Source of the DNA: an uncultured Pelagibacteraceae bacterium
GTDB lineage: Bacteria > Pseudomonadota > Alphaproteobacteria > Pelagibacterales > Pelagibacteraceae
Length of the DNA stretch: 53,683 bases
NCBI GenBank assembly: GCA_902528175.1
Contig: CABZRN010000006.1
Coordinates: 1-53,683, forward strand
Reading direction: 5' to 3'
A model generated the notes under the pieces. It was given only the letters and a program-made list of their open reading frames with translations, did no database searches and was not told the DNA's origin. The translations under genes were made by a program, and so were the position numbers. Positions 23,691 through 32,410 of the stretch are shown one piece after another. Each line of letters begins with the position of its first letter. Within the stretch, counting starts at the first letter, position 1.

Positions 23691-24827
23691 TTATCCAGTG
23701 AATAATTTTCTAGCAAATTTAAGTTGATTATCGTTTTCAGAAAGAATTCTAAAATCGTCAGATTCTTCTTCTACAGTTATATCCGGTGCTACACCAACTT
23801 CTGAAATTGATTTACCTGATGGTAAATAATATTTTGAAATAGTTAATCTAATCGCCCCTCGATTTTTTAAAGGTATAATTGACTGCACCGACCCTTTTCC
23901 ATAACTTTTCTCACCAACTAATACTGCTCGTTTGTGATCTTTTAAAGCTCCTGCAACTATCTCAGATGCTGAAGCTGAACCCTTATTAATTAAAACTATA
24001 AGAGCTTTACCATTAATAATATCACCATCTCTTGCAAACCATTTTTGATTTTCATTTTTTTTTCTTCCTTTGGTTGATACTATTTCCCCATCGTCTAAAA
24101 AAAAGTCAGATATCTTAATTGCTTGTCCTAGTAACCCACCTGGATTATTTCTCAAATCTAAAATATAGCCCTCTATCTTTTTATTTTTTTTAAATTCTTT
24201 AATCTTTTTTTTAATTTGATCGTCACTGTTTTCATTAAATGATGTGAGACGGATGTACCCAATTTTTCCATCAAGCAACTCGGATTTAACAGATGCTACC
24301 TGAATAATCTCTCTAGTTATATTAAATATTAATGATTTTCTTAAACCGATTCTTCTTACAGTAATTTCTAAAGTTGATCCGACAGGACCTCTCATTAATT
24401 CGACTGCTTCATTTAACGTTTTTCCCTGAACTTGTGTATCATTTATTTTGACAATGTAGTCCCCAGCTTTAACACCTTCTCTTTCAGCAGGTGAATTATC
24501 AAGAGGTGATATAACTTTAACAACACCTGCTTCCATACCAACTTCTATACCTAAACCCCCAAACTCACCTCTAGTTTCTGTTTGCATTTCCTCCAAATTT
24601 TTTGGAGACATATATGATGAATACGGATCTAATGACTGCAATACGCCGTTAATTGCTGCATCCATTGTGTCTGATTGATCTACTTCCTCTACGTATTCCT
24701 TATTTATTTTGTCTAAAACTTCTCCAAAAAGATCTATTTTGTCATAAACCGTTTCTTCTTGAGCACTAACTTTTCCAAAACATAAAATAAAAAAAATAAT
24801 AAGAGCAAATATTCTTTTATTTTTCAT
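23691..24827 (-). CDS. ctpA: carboxy-terminal processing protease (S41)
   Basis: Periplasmic serine protease that trims C-termini of exported proteins. A signal peptide covers about residues 1-22 (hydrophobic IFALIIFFILCF, cut near VSA-QEE). A PDZ domain lies at about 85-160 (GLGIEVG, GVKAGDYIVKIND). The protease domain has Ser286 in GSASASEI and Lys311 in SYGKGSVQ, spaced as in the family. The ATG at 24827 overlaps the rsfS stop (TGATG); a TTG one codon upstream is less likely. Confidence 0.94.
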   Translation of the reverse strand: MKNKRIFALIIFFILCFGKVSAQEETVYDKIDLFGEVLDKINKEYVEEVDQSDTMDAAINGVLQSLDPYSSYMSPKNLEEMQTETRGEFGGLGIEVGMEAGVVKVISPLDNSPAEREGVKAGDYIVKINDTQVQGKTLNEAVELMRGPVGSTLEITVRRIGLRKSLIFNITREIIQVASVKSELLDGKIGYIRLTSFNENSDDQIKKKIKEFKKNKKIEGYILDLRNNPGGLLGQAIKISDFFLDDGEIVSTKGRKKNENQKWFARDGDIINGKALIVLINKGSASASEIVAGALKDHKRAVLVGEKSYGKGSVQSIIPLKNRGAIRLTISKYYLPSGKSISEVGVAPDITVEEESDDFRILSENDNQLKFARKLFTG

Positions 24828-25177
24828 CAAACAATTACTCTTTCTTTAGGAATTAATTCAGACCATATTTTCTCAAGCTCATAAAATTTTCTTTTTTCAG
24901 GGTTAAAAATGTGAACAATGATGTCGATACCATCAACAAGTTTCCACTCTGTGCTGTCTCTTCCCTCAATTTTACATTGACTAAATCCATTTTCCTTAAA
25001 TTTATCTAATACCTGTTCTGATAATGACTGGATATGTCTTGAAGAGGTTCCACTAGCTATGATCATATGATCCGCAATTGAAGACTTATCTTTTAAGTCT
25101 ATTGAAACTATGTCCAGTGCCTTATTATTATCTAATGTTTCAATTATCAATTTTTTTAGATTGGTTTTTTTGACCAT
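24827..25177 (-). CDS. rsfS: ribosome silencing factor RsfS
   Basis: Iojap-family protein that binds L14 on the 50S subunit and blocks subunit joining when nutrients are short. The 116 residues show the family pattern: KALDIVSIDLKDKSSIADHMIIASGTS, the EGRDSTEWKLVDGIDIIVHIF block and the FYELEKIW tail. It sits between nadD and ctpA, a frequent alphaproteobacterial order. Confidence 0.94.
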   Translation of the reverse strand: MVKKTNLKKLIIETLDNNKALDIVSIDLKDKSSIADHMIIASGTSSRHIQSLSEQVLDKFKENGFSQCKIEGRDSTEWKLVDGIDIIVHIFNPEKRKFYELEKIWSELIPKERVIV

Positions 25178-25192
25178 TAATTATTAATCATA

Positions 25193-25729
25193 TCAAAAAT
25201 TTCTCATTTTAGAAGATGAAATGTTAACTTTTTTAAATTCAACATATATCAGACCTTTACTATTAATTGACTTATATGCGATGGATTTTTTAGCCTTTGC
25301 CTTAAAACCATTTCTATCAAAAACTAAGATTTTGCAAATTTTTGGTATTTTTTTCCAATTGTCCCATTTGTGAAAATTTAATAAATTATCGGCACCTAAT
25401 AAAAAATATATCTCTTTTTTTTTACTTTTATTTTTAAAATACTTTATTAAATTAAATGTCTTATTTGAATTAATTTTTTTTTCAAAAAAAACAACTTTAA
25501 TATATTTTTGTTTGTTTGTTAAACTTTTTGATAGTTCTATTCTTTTGTTTAAATCAAAATAAGTTTTTTTTTTAAATGGATTTTTTTTTGTTATCGCCCA
25601 AATTATCTTTTTTAAATCAAACTTTTTTTTTGCTATTTGAGAAATTTTCAAATGCCCTTTGTGAGGCGGGTCGAATGTACCACCGAGTATACCTATTTTA
25701 TCTATAAGTCTATTTTCTGATTTGGCCAT
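25193..25729 (-). CDS. nadD: nicotinate-nucleotide adenylyltransferase
   Basis: Forms deamido-NAD from nicotinate mononucleotide and ATP. The nucleotidyltransferase motif GGTFDPPHKGHL lies near residue 15; LLGADNLLNFHKWDNWKKI and the late ISSSKMR segment (usually ISST.IR) follow. At 178 residues it is slightly short because the chain ends right after that motif. The ATG lies 20 bases inside the end of proA. Confidence 0.92.
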   Translation of the reverse strand: MAKSENRLIDKIGILGGTFDPPHKGHLKISQIAKKKFDLKKIIWAITKKNPFKKKTYFDLNKRIELSKSLTNKQKYIKVVFFEKKINSNKTFNLIKYFKNKSKKKEIYFLLGADNLLNFHKWDNWKKIPKICKILVFDRNGFKAKAKKSIAYKSINSKGLIYVEFKKVNISSSKMRNF

Positions 25730-26960
25730 TCCCAGCTACATGGTATTTAAATGATACTAATTGATTTAGCCCCACGGGACCTCTTGGTGGTAACTTGTTA
25801 GTAGATATTCCAACTTCTCCACCAAAGCCTAGTTCTCCACCGTCAGCAAATTGAGTTGATGTATTATGCATAACTATAGAACTCTTTATATTTCTTACAA
25901 AATAATTAGCATTTGCAGGGTTATTTGTAATTATAGAGTCAGTATGCATGGTACCAAATTTATTTATGTGTTGAATTGCTTCATCAACATTTTTAACAAT
26001 TTTAACAGAGATTTTTGAATCAAGATACTCTTTACTCCAGTCTTTACTAGTTGCTTTTTTAAGTTTGCCGCTAAAAATTTTTCTGACTTTGTTATCTGCG
26101 TATATTAAACAATTTTTTTCTTTTAATTCGTTAAGTATCAAATTAATTTTTTTTTTAGGACAATCTTTATGAATTAATAAAGTTTCAGTAGCTCCACATA
26201 TGCTAACATTTCTCATTTTGGCATTTAAAACAACATTCCTTGCCATTTTTGCATTTACTTTTTTATCGATAAATATGTGACAAATACCTTCTAAGTGACC
26301 TATTACTGGAACATTACACAATTTTTTTACCATCTTAACAAGGTTTTTACCTCCTCTTGGTATCATAACATCAATATAATTTCTCATATCTTTTAGAAGG
26401 GACTTAACAACTTTTCTATCTTTTCTCTCAATAAATTGAACATAATTCATATTCACTTTGTTAGCCTTAAGAGACTCTCTAAATAGTTTGACAAATATTT
26501 TATTAGTAAAAAAAGCTTCCGACCCACCCTTGAGGATCACTGAATTACCTGATTTAAAACAAAGACAAGAGAGATCTGCAGTTACATTAGGCCTACTCTC
26601 ATAAATCACACCAATGACACCTATTGGTATAGATATTTTTTTAATTTTTAAACCGTTTGGTCTTTGCCATTTATCTAAGATAACCCCAATCGGGTCCTTT
26701 AATTTAGTTATTTCAATTATTGTTTTAATTATCGAACTAAGCTTTAATTTATCTAACTCGAGTCTTGCAACCAAATTTTTATCGATATTTTTTATTTTAG
26801 CATACTTTATATCTTTTTTGTTCTGTATTAGTATTTTATTTAAATTTTTCTGTATTAAATAACTAAATTTCAATAAAACATTATTTTTTGTATTTGTATC
26901 CACTTTTTCTAAACTTGCTTTATAAGAATTTTGACCTAATTTTTGTAAATATTTTTTCAT
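25710..26960 (-). CDS. proA: gamma-glutamyl phosphate reductase
   Basis: Second step of proline synthesis: reduces glutamyl-5-phosphate to glutamate semialdehyde with NADPH. The 416 residues show the ProA signatures PIGVIGVIYESRPNVTADLSCLC, MIPRGGKNLV, the catalytic-cysteine region NVSICGATETLL and the C-terminal LGFGGEVGISTNKLPPRGP. It follows proB by one base on the same transcript. Confidence 0.96.
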   Translation of the reverse strand: MKKYLQKLGQNSYKASLEKVDTNTKNNVLLKFSYLIQKNLNKILIQNKKDIKYAKIKNIDKNLVARLELDKLKLSSIIKTIIEITKLKDPIGVILDKWQRPNGLKIKKISIPIGVIGVIYESRPNVTADLSCLCFKSGNSVILKGGSEAFFTNKIFVKLFRESLKANKVNMNYVQFIERKDRKVVKSLLKDMRNYIDVMIPRGGKNLVKMVKKLCNVPVIGHLEGICHIFIDKKVNAKMARNVVLNAKMRNVSICGATETLLIHKDCPKKKINLILNELKEKNCLIYADNKVRKIFSGKLKKATSKDWSKEYLDSKISVKIVKNVDEAIQHINKFGTMHTDSIITNNPANANYFVRNIKSSIVMHNTSTQFADGGELGFGGEVGISTNKLPPRGPVGLNQLVSFKYHVAGNGQIRK

Positions 26961-26961
26961 T

Positions 26962-28068
26962 CTAGATTTCTACCATATCATCTTTGTGAACGACTTCAGT
27001 TTTTGTTTTGTAACCTATTAATTCCTCAATTTTATTTGACTGATGGCCCTTTATTTTATTAATTTCCTCAGATGAAAATGAACTCAGACCTATTGCTAGT
27101 TGTTCATTATTTTTATTAATTATTTTTATTTGATCACCTTTTTTGAATGAACCCTCAACACTTTTTACTCCTGCAGCCAGTAAACTCTTGCCTTTACGTA
27201 ATGCATTTTCAGCACCCTCATCAATTTTTAAATATCCTTTTGCTTGTAAAGTGCTGGCAATCCATTTTTTTCTAGCATCTAACTTAGAAATTTCAGGAAT
27301 AAACCAAGTACATATTTTTTTATCTAAAATATTACTCAAAGGTCTTTCTTTTAATCCATTTGCTATTGCCATTTTACATCCTGAGAGCGCACATATTTTA
27401 GCTGCATCAATTTTTGTTCTCATACCACCTGATCCATACTCGCTAGTTTTCCCAGAAGCCAATTTAATTATATTTTGGTCTATTCTTTCAATCTTATTTA
27501 TCAATTTAGCATCTTTATGAATTTTTGGATTTTTTGTATAAAGTCCATCCACATCTGACAACAACACAAGACAATCAGCATCAGAAATTTGCGCAACTCT
27601 TGAGGCCAGTCTATCATTATCTCCATATTTAATTTCAGAAGTTGCAATAGTATCATTTTCATTAACTATCGGTATAAAATTAAGATTAAATAAATTTTCA
27701 ATTGTCCTTTTAGCATTTATAGCTCTCCTTCTTATTTCAGTATCCTCTAGTGTAAGTAATATCTGAGAAATATTAATTTTTTGAATTGCAAAAACTCCCT
27801 TAAATAAATTCATTAACTCAATTTGTCCTACAGATGCTACAGCTTGACTTTGATCTATTTTGAGTTTTTTCTTTGTTATATTTAATTTCTTACAACCAAG
27901 AGCAATTGCACCTGAACTTACTACAATAATATTCTTATTTTTTTTTCTTAAATCTTTAATATCTTTTGCAAACTCCACTAACCATTTTTTTCTTATAATT
28001 TTTTTGTCATTAATAATTAATGATGAACCTATTTTAACAACAATTTTTTTTGAGTTTTCAAGATACAT
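26962..28068 (-). CDS. proB: glutamate 5-kinase
   Basis: First, normally proline-inhibited, step of proline synthesis. The 368 residues comprise an amino-acid-kinase domain (VVKIGSSLI, VSSGAIALG, the VNENDT segment, YGSGGMRTKIDAA) and a C-terminal PUA domain (about 280-365, beginning DEGAENALRKGKSLLAAG). Length is the full two-domain size. It overlaps the end of obgE by 11 bases, so translation may be coupled. Confidence 0.96.
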   Translation of the reverse strand: MYLENSKKIVVKIGSSLIINDKKIIRKKWLVEFAKDIKDLRKKNKNIIVVSSGAIALGCKKLNITKKKLKIDQSQAVASVGQIELMNLFKGVFAIQKINISQILLTLEDTEIRRRAINAKRTIENLFNLNFIPIVNENDTIATSEIKYGDNDRLASRVAQISDADCLVLLSDVDGLYTKNPKIHKDAKLINKIERIDQNIIKLASGKTSEYGSGGMRTKIDAAKICALSGCKMAIANGLKERPLSNILDKKICTWFIPEISKLDARKKWIASTLQAKGYLKIDEGAENALRKGKSLLAAGVKSVEGSFKKGDQIKIINKNNEQLAIGLSSFSSEEINKIKGHQSNKIEELIGYKTKTEVVHKDDMVEI

Positions 28069-29041
28069 TATTCAACAACTTTATTTTTAATTTAGAAATT
28101 AATTTTTTATCCAGTGTAGATAGTTCAATAATCTTTTTTCTCAATTTTTCCTCAAATTTTCTTTTTTTAATCTTAAAATTTTCTCTCGATAAAAGGTCAA
28201 CTTTATTTAATACTATAATCTCTCTTTTTTTTAACAATTGCTTATTATATTCACCCAATTCTTTTCTAATTTGCTTATAGGAATTGATTAAATCTTCCTC
28301 AGAAACATCAATTAAGTGTAATATTGTTTTACATCTTTCCACATGTTTTAAAAACTTTATACCTAAACCGACGCCAGTGTGCGCTCCTTCGATTAATCCT
28401 GGTATATCCGCTAATGTAATCTCTTTATTATCATACATAGCAACGCCTAGATTAGGATTTATAGTTGTAAACTTATAATTAGCAATTTTGGGATTTGCAG
28501 ATGTTATTGAAGCAAGTAAACTTGATTTACCTGCATTAGGTAAACCTATTATTCCAATATCAGCAATCGTTTTAAGTTGTAACCAAATCCAAAATTCTTC
28601 ACCTTTTGTACCTTTTGTAAATTTTCTCGGAGCTCTATTTGTAGATGACTTAAATCTGGTATTTCCAAAACCACCTCGACCTCCTACAGCAACAGTAAAC
28701 TCATCTTTTTCTTTTTTGAAATCAAAAATTAAAGTTTTGTTATCTTCTTCAAAAATTTGAGTCCCTATTGGAACAGATAAGAATAAATCTTTTCCACCTC
28801 TCCCTGTTTGATTTTTTCCTTTACCATCATCACCCCTTTTGGCTTTGAAATGTTGTTGATATCTATAATCGATTAAAGTATTTAAATTTCTCTCTGATTT
28901 TAATATCACAGAGCCGCCCTTACCCCCGTCACCTCCATCTGGACCTCCAAACTCAATAAATTTTTCACGTCTAAAACTTGGCGATCCTGAGCCACCGTTA
29001 CCAGCTTTAACAAATATCTTTACTTGATCTAGGAATTTCAT
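28058..29041 (-). CDS. obgE: GTPase ObgE/CgtA
   Basis: Essential GTPase of 50S assembly. The N-terminal glycine-rich Obg fold (about 1-158; AGNGGSGSPSFRREKF, GGDGGKGGSV) is followed by the G domain with GLPNAGKSS (G1), ADIPGLIEGAH (G3) and LNKVDLL (G4). At 327 residues it lacks the optional C-terminal extension. The usual order rplU-rpmA-obgE is kept here. Confidence 0.96.
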   Translation of the reverse strand: MKFLDQVKIFVKAGNGGSGSPSFRREKFIEFGGPDGGDGGKGGSVILKSERNLNTLIDYRYQQHFKAKRGDDGKGKNQTGRGGKDLFLSVPIGTQIFEEDNKTLIFDFKKEKDEFTVAVGGRGGFGNTRFKSSTNRAPRKFTKGTKGEEFWIWLQLKTIADIGIIGLPNAGKSSLLASITSANPKIANYKFTTINPNLGVAMYDNKEITLADIPGLIEGAHTGVGLGIKFLKHVERCKTILHLIDVSEEDLINSYKQIRKELGEYNKQLLKKREIIVLNKVDLLSRENFKIKKRKFEEKLRKKIIELSTLDKKLISKLKIKLLNNVS

Positions 29042-29070
29042 AATACAACTTTTGTTTATGTCTTATGAAT

Positions 29071-29325
29071 TTAATTGGGTTTTACTGAAACGTAAGTTCT
29101 ATCTGACTTACTTTTTTTAAAAACAACCTTACCCTTAACAACCGAGAAAATAGAGTGATCTTTGCCCATGCCAACGTTTTGGCCTGGAAAAATTTTAGTT
29201 CCTCTTTGCCTAACTATTATATTGCCAGGTACAACGAATTGACCACCGTATTTTTTTACGCCTAATCTTCTACCAGCACTATCTCTTCCGTTCCGAGAGG
29301 ATCCACCTGCTTTTTTTGTTGCCAT
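29071..29325 (-). CDS. rpmA: 50S ribosomal protein L27
   Basis: Ribosomal protein near the peptidyl transferase centre, 84 residues. The N-terminus [20 protein letters not shown] and the [19 protein letters not shown] segment are diagnostic. There is no N-terminal extension needing cleavage. It is 30 bases downstream of rplU and is read from the rplU promoter. Confidence 0.97.
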   Translation of the reverse strand: MATKKAGGSSRNGRDSAGRRLGVKKYGGQFVVPGNIIVRQRGTKIFPGQNVGMGKDHSIFSVVKGKVVFKKSKSDRTYVSVKPN

Positions 29326-29355
29326 AATTTATCTTTATAATTTATTTTACTTATC

Positions 29356-29745
29356 TTATTTAATTTCAGCCTTTTTTTCTTTTTTTACTTTACTAATTTT
29401 TTCAGCCTCAGACAATACTTTACCATCTTTTGACATTATCTTATTGACTCTAATTAATGAATATTGCTGTCTGTGACCATTTTTTCTTCTAGAATTTTTT
29501 CTTCGTCTTTTTTTAAATATTAGAACTGTCCTATTTTTAGAATTTTTTAAAAATTCGGCCTCTACTTTCGCACCTTGAACAGTAGGTAAACCCACCTCAA
29601 CATTTTTATCATCCCCGTAGGCAAGTATTTCTTTAAATTCAATTATAGAATTTGGTTTTTGATCTCCGAATTTTTCTATTTTAATTATTTCTCCAGCTTT
29701 AACTTTATATTGTTTTCCACCAGTTTGTATTATCGCAAAAGACAT
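29356..29745 (-). CDS. rplU: 50S ribosomal protein L21
   Basis: Binds 23S rRNA. The 129 residues start with SFAIIQTGGKQYKVKAGE; GAKVEAEFLKN, the basic KKRRRKNSRRKNGHRQ stretch and a short charged Lys/Glu-rich C-terminal tail follow. The start is backed by AAGGAA upstream and by a good promoter. First gene of the rplU-rpmA-obgE group. Confidence 0.96.
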   Translation of the reverse strand: MSFAIIQTGGKQYKVKAGEIIKIEKFGDQKPNSIIEFKEILAYGDDKNVEVGLPTVQGAKVEAEFLKNSKNRTVLIFKKRRRKNSRRKNGHRQQYSLIRVNKIMSKDGKVLSEAEKISKVKKEKKAEIK

Positions 29746-29769
29746 GTTTTTTCCTTAAAAATTAAATGC

Positions 29770-29797
29770 AATATATAATTAGCTTTTCTATAGTCAA
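29770..29797 (-). promoter_or_regulatory. rplU promoter
   Basis: On the minus strand, TTGACT (29797-29792), a 16-base spacer and TATATT (29775-29770), each one mismatch from consensus. The predicted start lies about 18 bases before the rplU ATG, leaving room for the AAGGAA ribosome binding site. One of the best promoter matches in the window. Confidence 0.6.
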
Positions 29798-29807
29798 GAT
29801 TAATAAG

Positions 29808-30524
29808 CTAAAAATTATCCTTTAAATCTCTGAGTTTTGAGAAGGCTTCAATATTTTCTGCCTTTAAAAATATGTTGCATTCTAGTTCTTCTTTTAAAAT
29901 AGATGGAATTGTTGGAATCCCTGCCTTTAAATTTTTATTAATTAAGTCTATTTTTTTTTTAAGATTTTTATTATCTGGATCATGCTCAATACAGAATTTT
30001 GAATTGCTTAACGTATATTCATGCCCACAATATATTAAAGTTTCTTTATCAAAAGTTTTAATCAATGATAATGATCTGAACATATCTTCATATGTTCCTT
30101 CAAATAACCTTCCACAGCTTAATGAAAATAAAGTATCTCCTGTAAATAATATTTTGTCATTGAAAAAATGATAGCAAATATGACCTGAGGTGTGACCTGG
30201 AGTATGATAAGTTTTAAATTGAAAATCATCTTCTTTAAATATCTCCTCATTTTTGAGACAAATATCTATGCCTGGTATTCTTTTTTTATCATCTATAAAA
30301 CCAATTATTTTACACCTGTACTTTTCTTTTAATGTTAAATTTCCGTCTATATGATCAAAGTGATGGTGTGTGTTTAAGATATATTTTAATTTTAGATTTA
30401 ATTTTTCTAATGATTTAATAAGTGGACCAGATTCGCTTGGGTCTATAACTAGTGCCTCATTATTATTATGCACTATGTATGAAAAATTATCTTTTAAACA
30501 CTTTACAATTTCAACTTTTATCAT
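29808..30524 (-). CDS. gloB: hydroxyacylglutathione hydrolase (glyoxalase II)
   Basis: Hydrolyses S-lactoylglutathione, finishing methylglyoxal detoxification. The metallo-beta-lactamase fold shows the double-metal motif THHHFDHIDG, then the HTPGHTSGH motif, FTGDTLFSLSCGRLFEG and the C-terminal YCGHEYTLSN. The 238 residues fit the family. It overlaps metW by 4 bases and is last in metX-metW-gloB. Confidence 0.92.
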   Translation of the reverse strand: MIKVEIVKCLKDNFSYIVHNNNEALVIDPSESGPLIKSLEKLNLKLKYILNTHHHFDHIDGNLTLKEKYRCKIIGFIDDKKRIPGIDICLKNEEIFKEDDFQFKTYHTPGHTSGHICYHFFNDKILFTGDTLFSLSCGRLFEGTYEDMFRSLSLIKTFDKETLIYCGHEYTLSNSKFCIEHDPDNKNLKKKIDLINKNLKAGIPTIPSILKEELECNIFLKAENIEAFSKLRDLKDNF

Positions 30525-31117
30525 TTTTCTATTAAAAAAATACCCAGTTCTGAAGTTAAATTTTTTAAATTTAAATTTAGCTTGTTAATCGAAGATACTT
30601 TATTATTTGTAAGAGCTAAAGATTTAAATAAATTTATTTTTCTATTGTTACAAAAGTTTACGAAGTCCTTAATTGAACACATGTGGAGATTAGGTGTATT
30701 ATACCACTCATTTGGTAACGTTTTTGTAACAGGCATTGTACCTTTAAATAACAAATTAAATCTCACTTTCCAAAAACCAAAGTTTGGTATTGTTACAATT
30801 GATGTCTTTCCTATTCTTAATAAATCACTTATTACTTTTTCGGGATTTAAAAAAGCTTGCAAGGTTTGGCTTAAAATAACGTAATCAAAACTATTACTAG
30901 GAAATTGTTGTAAATCCATCTCAGCATTACCTTCAATTACGGTAAGCCCCTTTCGAATACATTTTTGAACATTATCTTTAGATATTTCTAGGCCTCTAAT
31001 TTTTTTAGATATATTTTCATAAATAAATTTCATCAATTCGCCATCACCACAACCTATATCTAAAATTGATTTGTTCTTTTGGATAGAGTTAGCAATAATT
31101 TTAAATTCTTCTTTCAT
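30521..31117 (-). CDS. metW: methionine biosynthesis protein MetW
   Basis: SAM-methyltransferase-like partner of MetX, found beside it in many Proteobacteria. The 198 residues carry motif I ILDIGCGDGELM, an acidic EISKDN loop, VIEGNAEMDL and the SFDYVILSQTLQ segment. The start lies 2 bases after the metX stop. Its precise biochemical role is uncertain; family evidence links it to homoserine O-acyltransferase activity. Confidence 0.92.
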   Translation of the reverse strand: MKEEFKIIANSIQKNKSILDIGCGDGELMKFIYENISKKIRGLEISKDNVQKCIRKGLTVIEGNAEMDLQQFPSNSFDYVILSQTLQAFLNPEKVISDLLRIGKTSIVTIPNFGFWKVRFNLLFKGTMPVTKTLPNEWYNTPNLHMCSIKDFVNFCNNRKINLFKSLALTNNKVSSINKLNLNLKNLTSELGIFLIEK

Positions 31118-31119
31118 AA

Positions 31120-32235
31120 TTATTTTTTATATGAGTTATCAACAAAATTTTTTAAGGAATTTAAAAAATCAGGAACATCTAATAAAAAAGAGTCATGACC
31201 CTTATCAGATTTTACCTCTAAAAATCCTACATCTGCATTTATCGCATTTAACGCAATTACTATTTCTCTATTTTCAGCTGTTGGATACAACCAATCAGAG
31301 GTAAATGAAATTATAAAAAATTTGGTTTTTGTATTTTTAAATACTTCTGAAAGGTCACCTTTAGAATTTTTGCTAAGATCAAAATAATCCATGGCTCTTG
31401 TAATATAAAGATAGCTATTTGCATCGAATCGATCAACAAATATTGATCCCTGATATCTAAGATAACTCTCAATTTGAAAATCTGCATCAAAACCAAATTT
31501 AATATTGTCACGCTCTTGAAGCTTTCTACCAAATTTTTCCTGAAGACCTTTTTTTGATAAATATGTTATGTGGGCTGCCATTCTTGCAACAGACAATCCC
31601 TTATCAGGAGATTTATTTTCTAACTCGTAATTACCATTTTTCCAGTTTTCATCTGCCATTATTGCTTGCCTTCCCAACTCATTAAAAGCTATATTTTGAG
31701 CTGAGTGACTAGCAGAGCATGCTATAGGAACAGCTATTTTTGACTTATCAGGGTAGTTAGCAATGAATTGTAAAACTTGCATTCCACCCATAGATCCTCC
31801 AGTGACACAAAATAATTTATCTATATTAAAATGATCAAGTAAATTAAATTGTGCATTAACCATGTCGTTTATTGTTATAACTGGAAAATTAATACCAATT
31901 TTTTTTCCACTTTTTTTATCAATGGAGCTAGGACCATATGACCCCATACAACCACCAATAACATTTGCACATATTACAAAATATTTATTTGTATCAAGTG
32001 CTTTATTTGGACCAATCACATATGACCACCAACCATCTTTGTTAGTTACTGGATTTTTACCTGACGCAAATTGGTCTCCAGTAAGTGCGTGAAACACCAT
32101 TATAGCATTATCTTTATCCTGATTGAGTTTTCCATAAGTTTCGTAAGCAAGAGGATAATCTGTAATAGTAACCCCGCAATCTAATTTTAGTGGTTTTTTA
32201 ACAATTATTTTTTTTATTTCGTCAAATCCGTTCAT
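31120..32235 (-). CDS. metX: homoserine O-acetyltransferase
   Basis: Acylates homoserine for direct sulfhydrylation to homocysteine. The alpha/beta-hydrolase-type protein of 371 residues has the nucleophile in VTGGSMGGMQ, the family motif HALTGDQFASG, GPNKALDTNKYF, and the late Asp (FTSDWLYP) and His (KGHDSFLLD). Acetyl or succinyl specificity cannot be told from sequence alone. A SAM-II riboswitch and a promoter lie in its leader. Confidence 0.94.
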   Translation of the reverse strand: MNGFDEIKKIIVKKPLKLDCGVTITDYPLAYETYGKLNQDKDNAIMVFHALTGDQFASGKNPVTNKDGWWSYVIGPNKALDTNKYFVICANVIGGCMGSYGPSSIDKKSGKKIGINFPVITINDMVNAQFNLLDHFNIDKLFCVTGGSMGGMQVLQFIANYPDKSKIAVPIACSASHSAQNIAFNELGRQAIMADENWKNGNYELENKSPDKGLSVARMAAHITYLSKKGLQEKFGRKLQERDNIKFGFDADFQIESYLRYQGSIFVDRFDANSYLYITRAMDYFDLSKNSKGDLSEVFKNTKTKFFIISFTSDWLYPTAENREIVIALNAINADVGFLEVKSDKGHDSFLLDVPDFLNSLKNFVDNSYKK

Positions 32236-32261
32236 AATATCTGATTTGAATTGTGAGGAAA

Positions 32262-32316
32262 AAAACTTATTTAGCGGTTTTTTTAAAGCGCTCGCAATTC
32301 AGTTAAATCAGCGCAA
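32262..32316 (-). ncRNA. SAM-II riboswitch in the metX leader
   Basis: Read on the minus strand, the leader has GCGC (32314-32311) followed by TGATTTAAC, an ATTGCGA stretch, the pairing GCGC (32291-32288), a short A-rich linker and GCTAAATAAG ending near 32266. This is the compact SAM-II (SAM-alpha) pseudoknot pattern: P1 from the two GCGC blocks, and the conserved TGATTTAA loop meeting GCTAAA. It nearly matches the marine metX SAM-II aptamer as I recall it. About 27 bases separate it from the ATG, so SAM binding probably hides the ribosome binding region. Confidence 0.9.
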
Positions 32317-32322
32317 AGATCT

Positions 32323-32349
32323 TCTATAGTAAGTTATCAATTATGTCAA
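32323..32349 (-). promoter_or_regulatory. metX promoter
   Basis: On the minus strand, an exact TTGACA (32349-32344), a 15-base spacer and TATAGA (32328-32323). Transcription would start near 32316, immediately before the riboswitch P1, so the aptamer would form the very 5' end of the mRNA. The remaining sequence of this 175-base gap towards hisC is AT-rich with only a weak TATATA before hisC. Confidence 0.55.
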
Positions 32350-32410
32350 TTACAACTGATCGTTGTTTAATTTTATTTCAATTATTTTATTATTATTTAT
32401 ATATATCATT

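Noticed and set aside
32363-32410. Upstream in-frame ATG for hisC and a possible leaderless hisC promoter (TATATA at 32400)
   Set aside because: The extra 16 residues are a hydrophobic stretch from AT-rich leader sequence and not part of the family. The -35 matching TATATA is too poor to claim a promoter.
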